Positions 7,422 to 11,195 of a DNA stretch of 11,195 nucleotides are shown piece after piece. The stretch lies in assembly GCA_934098455.1 (NCBI GenBank), contig CAKOOU010000032.1:1-11195 (forward strand). The letters run 5' to 3'. Every line of letters begins with the position of its first letter. The stretch's first letter is position 1. A program made the position numbers and the translations under genes. Below the pieces are notes generated by a model. That model saw nothing but the letters and a program-made list of their open reading frames with translations, ran no database searches and was not told where the DNA came from. The DNA is from an uncultured Bacilli bacterium (lineage in GTDB: Bacteria; Bacillota_I; Bacilli_A; RF39; UBA660).

Positions 7422-7595
7422 TTATCCAATTGTGTAGGCATTTGCCTTTGTTCCATCTCCACCATTTAAAAGTATATCAGTTTTTATATTAATATCATGA
7501 TGAAAAGCATAGGAGTTTACTAACACTTTAGAAGTACCCATTTTTATAGATTTACACAACACATCCACGAGCAACTTCGCCGTTAGATGTGTCCC
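7422..7595 (-). pseudogene. Decayed C-terminal fragment of a lectin-module surface gene
   Basis: Read on the minus strand and ending at TAA (7422-7424), this frame gives KVLVNSYAF..DINIKTD and then ILLNGGDGTKANAYTIG. It parallels HVNSTYAF..SINLKSD and LLINGGDGTGSNPYTV at the end of the intact gene 7640-9739. Over 80 bp (7432-7511 against 7656-7735) I count 56 identical bases without gaps. The frame is open back to 7595 and closed by TGA just before. Upstream of about 7540 the resemblance is lost, and the intact RP is replaced by HH. There is no matching N-terminal part in the window, so this is a truncated tandem remnant or a stored 3' cassette. Confidence 0.65.
7432..7511 (-). repeat. Diverged direct repeat of the neighbouring gene's 3' end
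   Basis: This 80-bp stretch lies in the same orientation as 7656-7735 and 224 bp from it, about 70% identical by eye. The best-kept block reads GTTCCATCTCC on the plus strand in both copies and encodes the GGDGT turn. Confidence 0.65.
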
Positions 7596-7596
7596 T
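7556..7596. other. Small GC-rich island with a 7-bp inverted repeat
   Basis: About half of these bases are G or C, in a gap otherwise mostly A/T. ACACATC (7559-7565) and GATGTGT (7586-7592) form a 7-bp stem around 20 nt. On the plus strand one frame reads STSNFAVRCVP, which resembles the C-terminal '..VRCV' ending of some lectin-like/FISUMP-type domains. On the minus strand one frame reads DTSNGEVARGCV. Neither frame belongs to a complete gene. It may be a piece of a former variable region; that is inference. Confidence 0.35.
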
Positions 7597-7622
7597 CAAA
7601 AAGCATTTTCCTATGCTTTTTG
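7597..7622. terminator. Hairpin just after the second surface-protein gene
   Basis: Perfect 10-bp stem CAAAAAGCAT (7597-7606) with ATGCTTTTTG (7613-7622) and a 6-nt loop, 18 nt past the stop of the minus-strand gene. The T-run lies in the 3' arm rather than after it, so it is a weak intrinsic terminator or a 3'-end stabiliser. Diversity-generating retroelement targets can also carry a hairpin downstream of the variable repeat, but here it is about 100 nt away. Confidence 0.45.
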
Positions 7623-7639
7623 AATCCTTTATCTATATC

Positions 7640-9739
7640 TTAACTTAACTTCACTGTATACGGATTTGAACCAGTTCCATCTCCTCCATTTATCAGCAAA
7701 TCAGACTTTAGATTTATACTAGGGCGGAAAGCGTAAGTGCTGTTGACGTGGCCGAAGTTGACGTCCCCACGCGAACCATAATAGATGCACTCGTACGTGT
7801 AAAAACCATTATAGGCGCCGATGTACGGAGACGAAAGCCACCAACCAGAAGTTATTGAAGAATTATATAAATAATATTTTATATTATTCAATGGAACCTT
7901 ATATGCTCCTGCATACGAAACTTCATCTGCAGAAAGTAGGCCTATCGGATATTTTAAATTACCATTCGTTTCTTTTCCATCAGGTAATATGCCTTTTGTT
8001 GTTGTATATCTTGAATAATTATCATTTGCCTTTTCTGCACATTTGAACGTTGGTGTAGATGTTGTTATTTCTGTTGTTCCATTACTATATCTTAGTCTTT
8101 CTGTTACAGAATAATATGTTCCATTTGTTCCATATCCTAATTGTGTTGTTACTCCACCTATTCCACTTTCTGCAAGTGTTTTATCTCCACAAAATAATGT
8201 GTCACTTAAATAGTTTGCATAGTTTGTTTTTAGATTGTCTTCATACCATTTGTCTACTGCAATTTTTATTGTACTATCATTTTTATTTTCATGCGTAGCT
8301 TCATATGTTGTACTTCCTGGTGTTCCATACATATAACCTACATATGCATTATCATTATAATTGGTATTAAATGCTGTTGTTATTGCATTACCACTTGAAT
8401 CTTTTGCAACATCATCTAATACAAGTCTTATACTTCCATCCCCATTTATTCTTACTATTCTCCAAACTTTATCTGCAAATGATACATAATTCTTAGTGCT
8501 TGCCCCTCTAAAATAATAACTTGTTCCATAATCATCATCTGCTTTATATAAACCAACTTCACTAGTTTCTGTACTAGTAAAACCTGTAGGTGAAGGAACC
8601 TCAATGTTAATTGGTAAATCTATTTCTGTTTTATCAGCCATTAAGGTTGATATTGTTTTTTTTGTATATAAATCACTATTAACATAGTTATTTAGTATTG
8701 TATAATTTAATTTTGTATTTGTTGACTCTCCTCCTATAGTTGACCTAGTTCCTATTAAATCATACGCTTTTGCTAAGTTTTCAGAGAATTCTTCTGATGG
8801 TTTTTCTAATATATGAGGTTGATAATAAAATAAATCTCCTATATCAATTACACCATTATGGTTATTGTCTCCTGCTAATTTTTGGTCATCAGTTAAAGTT
8901 GTATTTTCTTCAAGATATTTTTTCACATCTACATTATCAAAAATATCAATTTCTCCATCTAAATTTATATCACCTTGGATAACACCTGTTTTAATTTCTG
9001 TTCCCATCTTTTCTAAATTACTTTTAACTTTTGATTTTACTTCTTCTCTAGTTAAATTTTGTAAATAATATACAAGTAATTGATAATCGATGGCAGGGGT
9101 AGAATAAGGTTCATTATTTTTACCTTGGTCAGTTATACTATCAGAATACTCATAACCACCAGTTTTTATCATAGTTAAATCATTTTCATCTATCTTACCA
9201 TCAGCATTTAAGTCACCATATCTATTATATAAAGATGTATTTAAATAAGGTATACTTTCTGTAACTATAAATTTATCAGTATTAGATATATTTGAATTTT
9301 TTAAATAATTAGCAGTATCATATGTTATAGTACTATATCCTTTATCTAATTCAAAATTAATTGTTATATTTTGACTTGAAAAATTAGATACAACTAAATA
9401 TATATCTTTAGTATTACCTGTTGTTAATGATCCATATGAATTATTATTATCCATACTAGCAATCTGTACATAATAATTAGAACTTGTTGATGATGCTTTT
9501 ATACCATAATTCATATCAGCATTACCAATATTACTTACAGTTTGTTTAATTAATTTTTGTGAATTAGCATTTACATTAACAGAAGTAAGAGATAACTCAC
9601 TATTAAGATTTGGCACACTAGAGTTAACTGCACTCTTCTCCTCAGTTTGTACAAACATGCTGTAGCTCTTATTTAATGCATAACAAGCAATTATCATAAC
9701 AAAAGAAAACAAAAAGTATATTTTTTTAGTCCTATCCAT
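7640..9739 (-). CDS. Surface protein with dockerin-like calcium loops and a C-terminal lectin-like module bearing a candidate hypervariable region
   Basis: 699 residues. Signal/anchor helix at about 7-28, then a TasA-like beta region (about 35-140) with the VSNIGNADMNYGI pattern. The middle holds three EF-hand-type loops: DLNADGKIDEND (176-187), DINLDGEIDIFD (257-268) and DNNHNGVIDIGD (291-302). The last two are 34 residues apart and look like a type I dockerin pair. The C-terminal module (about 400-699) has DDYGTSYYFRG (402-412), WRIVRINGDGSI (426-437), ADEVSYAGAY, WWLSSP (633-638), FRPSINL and GGDGT. It is paralogous to the C-terminus of the 2407-4401 protein. W633-P673 is encoded by strikingly GC-rich, A-poor DNA unlike the rest of the gene. 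There is no LPXTG. The lectin-like fold is inferred from the motifs; the ligand is unknown. Confidence 0.85.
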   Translation of the reverse strand: MDRTKKIYFLFSFVMIIACYALNKSYSMFVQTEEKSAVNSSVPNLNSELSLTSVNVNANSQKLIKQTVSNIGNADMNYGIKASSTSSNYYVQIASMDNNNSYGSLTTGNTKDIYLVVSNFSSQNITINFELDKGYSTITYDTANYLKNSNISNTDKFIVTESIPYLNTSLYNRYGDLNADGKIDENDLTMIKTGGYEYSDSITDQGKNNEPYSTPAIDYQLLVYYLQNLTREEVKSKVKSNLEKMGTEIKTGVIQGDINLDGEIDIFDNVDVKKYLEENTTLTDDQKLAGDNNHNGVIDIGDLFYYQPHILEKPSEEFSENLAKAYDLIGTRSTIGGESTNTKLNYTILNNYVNSDLYTKKTISTLMADKTEIDLPINIEVPSPTGFTSTETSEVGLYKADDDYGTSYYFRGASTKNYVSFADKVWRIVRINGDGSIRLVLDDVAKDSSGNAITTAFNTNYNDNAYVGYMYGTPGSTTYEATHENKNDSTIKIAVDKWYEDNLKTNYANYLSDTLFCGDKTLAESGIGGVTTQLGYGTNGTYYSVTERLRYSNGTTEITTSTPTFKCAEKANDNYSRYTTTKGILPDGKETNGNLKYPIGLLSADEVSYAGAYKVPLNNIKYYLYNSSITSGWWLSSPYIGAYNGFYTYECIYYGSRGDVNFGHVNSTYAFRPSINLKSDLLINGGDGTGSNPYTVKLS
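7721..7843 (-). other. Candidate variable repeat of a diversity-generating retroelement
   Basis: These 123 bp encode W633-P673. By hand count about 65 are G or C (53%), only about 21 coding-strand bases are A (17%), and 28 of 41 codons end in G or C, 20 of them in C. Consecutive codons such as TAC ATC GGC GCC and GAC GTC AAC TTC fit an AAC-rich template after adenine-directed mutagenesis. The pocket starts at the WW motif and ends at the FRP motif, the usual place for a variable repeat in a C-type-lectin fold. Flanking codons in the same gene are strongly A/T-ending. No template repeat or reverse transcriptase is in the window, so the assignment is inference. A recent patch from a GC-richer donor is the main alternative. 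Confidence 0.55.
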
Positions 9740-9766
9740 CCTATCATCAACTTTCTTACTATATAA

Positions 9767-9795
9767 ATAGTATCAAATAATAGTATTTTTGTAAA
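9767..9795 (-). promoter_or_regulatory. Sigma-A-type promoter of the second surface-protein gene
   Basis: On the minus strand TTTACA (9790-9795) is followed by exactly 17 nt and then TACTAT (9767-9772). A TG one base upstream of the -10 makes it an extended -10. The leader would be about 20 nt. This is the best-formed promoter in the window, and it lies in the divergent gap shared with the GerM-domain gene. Confidence 0.6.
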
Positions 9796-9826
9796 GATAT
9801 TTTCATAATATTTATTAGGTGTAATT

Positions 9827-10753
9827 ATGATAAAAAGAAAAGCCTTTAAAAAAATTATAATAAGTTTATCTTGTTTAGGTATATTATTTATTCTATATTT
9901 ATTTCCTAATAAAAATGAATCTATTAAATCTAATATAAATCATAATAATAATACTAATATAATATATTTAATAGATAATAATAAATATATTTCTAGAGTT
10001 AGTACAATACTTACTAGTAAAACTAATGAAAATAAAATAAAAGAAATAATAAATATTTTAACAATAGGATCTAATAGTTATATTAGAGATGGATTTAAAA
10101 AAACTATTCCTAAGGATACTAAATTATTAAATGTAGAAATATTAGAAAATTTAGTTAAATTAAATTTTAATAAAAATTTATTAAATGTTGATATATATAA
10201 TGAAGAGAAAATGATTGAATCTATTGTTTATTCTTTAACTAGTTTAGATAATATTAAATATGTTTCTATATATGTTGAGGGTTCTATACTTAATAAATTA
10301 CCAAATTCAAATAAGAAACTTCCTACTATTTTAGATAGAAGTATTGGTATTAATAAGGAATATAATATCAATAATATTAGTAATACTACTAAAACTACTA
10401 TATATTATTTATCTAAATATAATGATTATTACTACTATGTTCCAGTAACTAAAATAGATAATAGTGATATTAGTAAAATAGAGATAATTATTAAGGAACT
10501 AACTAGTTCTAAGATGGTAAATACTAATTTAATAAGTTATTTGAATAATAATACAGAATTATTAAGTTACAATGAAACTGATAAATCACTTCTTTTAAAT
10601 TTTAATGAAAATATTTTAGAAGATATTAATACTAATAATATATTGGAAGAAGTTAGCTATTCAATAAATTTAAGTATTAAAGATAATTATGATGTAGATA
10701 GTGTTATATATTATGTTAATGATAAAATAATAAGTACTTTCAATATTAAGTAA
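9827..10753 (+). CDS. gerM: GerMN-domain protein (sporulation/germination GerM-like)
   Basis: 308 residues and the only plus-strand gene. Membrane segment at about 9-26; Cys16 lies inside it but the preceding residues do not form a good lipobox, unlike the B. subtilis GerM lipoprotein. Two GerMN repeats follow. The first is at about 45-165, with FKKTIPKDTKLLNVEI, VKLNFNKNLLN and the EEKMIESIVYSLTSLDNIKYV helix-strand. The second, more worn, is at about 190-305, with TELLSYNETDKSLLLNFN and EEVSYSINLSI. Two tandem GerMN domains is the layout of B. subtilis GerM, which is needed for normal spore wall synthesis and germination. The start ATG follows AGGTG. It is divergent from the surface gene and convergent with the coiled-coil gene. 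Confidence 0.8.
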   Translation: MIKRKAFKKIIISLSCLGILFILYLFPNKNESIKSNINHNNNTNIIYLIDNNKYISRVSTILTSKTNENKIKEIINILTIGSNSYIRDGFKKTIPKDTKLLNVEILENLVKLNFNKNLLNVDIYNEEKMIESIVYSLTSLDNIKYVSIYVEGSILNKLPNSNKKLPTILDRSIGINKEYNINNISNTTKTTIYYLSKYNDYYYYVPVTKIDNSDISKIEIIIKELTSSKMVNTNLISYLNNNTELLSYNETDKSLLLNFNENILEDINTNNILEEVSYSINLSIKDNYDVDSVIYYVNDKIISTFNIK

Positions 10754-10818
10754 AAAAATCACATTAAGTGATCAATTATAACATCATAATCATGTTTTTT
10801 GATAACTTTGTGATTTTT
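10754..10818. terminator. Long bidirectional terminator between convergent genes
   Basis: AAAAATCACA (10754-10763) pairs perfectly with TGTGATTTTT (10809-10818). Inside them AAGTGATCAA pairs with TTGATAACTT with one mismatch and a 2-nt bulge, giving a stem of about 20 bp. A-runs and T-runs on the two sides let it stop both the GerM-domain transcript and the opposing coiled-coil gene. It overlaps the last codons of the latter. Confidence 0.65.
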
Positions 10819-11165
10819 GTTATTTTATTTGTTGGATATCCTTCGGCTTTTAATGCTTTTGCTAAGGATATTTTTTCTTCTTCTAGTTCCATTCGACTTT
10901 GTTTTATTTTTTCTTCTTCAAGTTCTGCATTTTCTAATCTTTTATTTGCTTCGATTTTTGCATTTTCTAATTTTTGATTTGCTTCAATTTCTGCATTCTC
11001 TAATTTTTCATTTGCTTTATTGAATTTTTCATTTGCCTTATTGAATTTTTCATTTGCTTCTTCTAGCCTTTGTTTTACGTCTTCTTCACATGATTTTAAA
11101 AATGCATCTCTATCATATGTTACTGCATCTCCTGGCTTAAACTTTAACGTTTCCATAAAATTCAT
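10776..11165 (-). CDS. Small coiled-coil protein with an Rpn/transposase-family-like C-terminal tail
   Basis: 129 residues. A short N-terminal segment (1-30; METLKFKPGDAVTYDRDAF) matches nothing I know. It is followed by a highly charged coiled coil (31-100) made of tandem repeats: RLEEANE, KFNKANE, KFNKANE, then the 11-residue units KLENAEIEANQ, KLENAKIEANK and RLENAELEEEK. The tail (about 101-124) with LAKALKAEGYPTNKITKITKLS closely resembles the C-terminal 'IAK.LL..G...E.I.KITGLS' end of Rpn/PD-(D/E)XK transposase-family proteins. No nuclease core is present in frame, so this is either a remnant that lost its catalytic domain or a stand-alone oligomerising protein. The start ATG at 11165 has AAAGGA a rather long 13 nt upstream; the ATG at residue 4 is an alternative. 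The last codons lie in the terminator hairpin. Confidence 0.6.
   Translation of the reverse strand: MNFMETLKFKPGDAVTYDRDAFLKSCEEDVKQRLEEANEKFNKANEKFNKANEKLENAEIEANQKLENAKIEANKRLENAELEEEKIKQSRMELEEEKISLAKALKAEGYPTNKITKITKLSKNMIMML
10908..11069 (-). repeat. Tandem 21-bp and 33-bp coding repeats
   Basis: The coiled-coil gene contains three 21-bp units (heptads ending in ANE) followed by three 33-bp units (hendecads built on LENA). The DNA of adjacent units is nearly identical, for example GCAAATGAAAAATTCAATAA recurring, so unit number could change by slippage. Confidence 0.8.
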
Positions 11166-11195
11166 AATATCTATTACATCCTTTCTTTTTGTCTT

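Noticed and set aside
7640..9739. Sortase-anchored (LPXTG) cell-wall protein
   Set aside because: The C-terminus ends in the lectin-like module without an LPXTG motif, hydrophobic helix or basic tail. The N-terminal helix is the only possible anchor.
1..11195. Reverse transcriptase, template repeat or accessory gene of a diversity-generating retroelement within the window
   Set aside because: I looked for a second copy of the GC-rich segment with adenines in place of variable bases, and for an RT-type protein. None is here, so the retroelement idea rests on the target side only.
1..11195. CRISPR arrays, tRNA or rRNA genes, and insertion sequences
   Set aside because: I saw no regularly spaced repeats, cloverleaf with CCA-type ends, ribosomal RNA motifs or transposase genes with terminal repeats.

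Overview
This is about 11 kb of a very AT-rich genome, roughly a quarter G+C by eye. Proteins are rich in Asn, Lys and Ile. Genes start after AGGAGG-type ribosome binding sites, tryptophan is TGG (standard code), and every stop seen is TAA or TAG. The spore-formation genes yqfC-yqfD and a GerM-domain gene, with a VanY peptidase and TasA-like surface proteins, point to a low-GC Bacillota, probably a gut-type member of the Bacilli or a neighbouring lineage. Species cannot be named from the sequence.

Layout. All genes are on the minus strand except the GerM-domain gene. Positions 194-2322 hold a polar amino-acid ABC importer operon (lipoprotein, permease, ATPase). Positions 2407-4401 encode a large membrane-anchored surface protein. 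Its upstream gap holds a large hairpin containing a run of 11 C. Positions 4733-6086 carry yqfC-yqfD. Positions 6186-7246 carry a vanY-type carboxypeptidase, translationally coupled to a 32-residue membrane microprotein. Positions 7247-7639 are non-coding, full of hairpins, and include a decayed tandem copy of the 3' end of the next gene. Positions 7640-9739 encode a second large surface protein, with dockerin-like calcium loops in the middle. Positions 9827-10753 (plus strand) encode the GerM-domain protein. Positions 10776-11165 encode a small coiled-coil protein ending in a motif typical of Rpn/PD-(D/E)XK transposase-family tails.

Main observation. The two surface proteins share a C-terminal module of about 300 residues whose WW..SP and RP.. 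landmarks suggest a C-type-lectin-like (DUF6273/FGE-like) fold. In the second protein, the 123 bp coding for W633-P673 (7721-7843) is about 53% G+C, has few coding-strand adenines, and 28 of its 41 codons end in G or C. The surrounding gene is strongly AT-biased, and the matching part of the first protein shows no such pocket. This is what the variable repeat of a diversity-generating retroelement would look like: AAC/AAT codons of a template replaced by NNC/NNT. No reverse transcriptase or template repeat lies in the window, so it would be a target acted on from elsewhere.

Taken together, the window mixes nutrient uptake, sporulation and cell-wall functions with surface-display proteins that appear to be subject to rearrangement, and possibly to targeted hypermutation.
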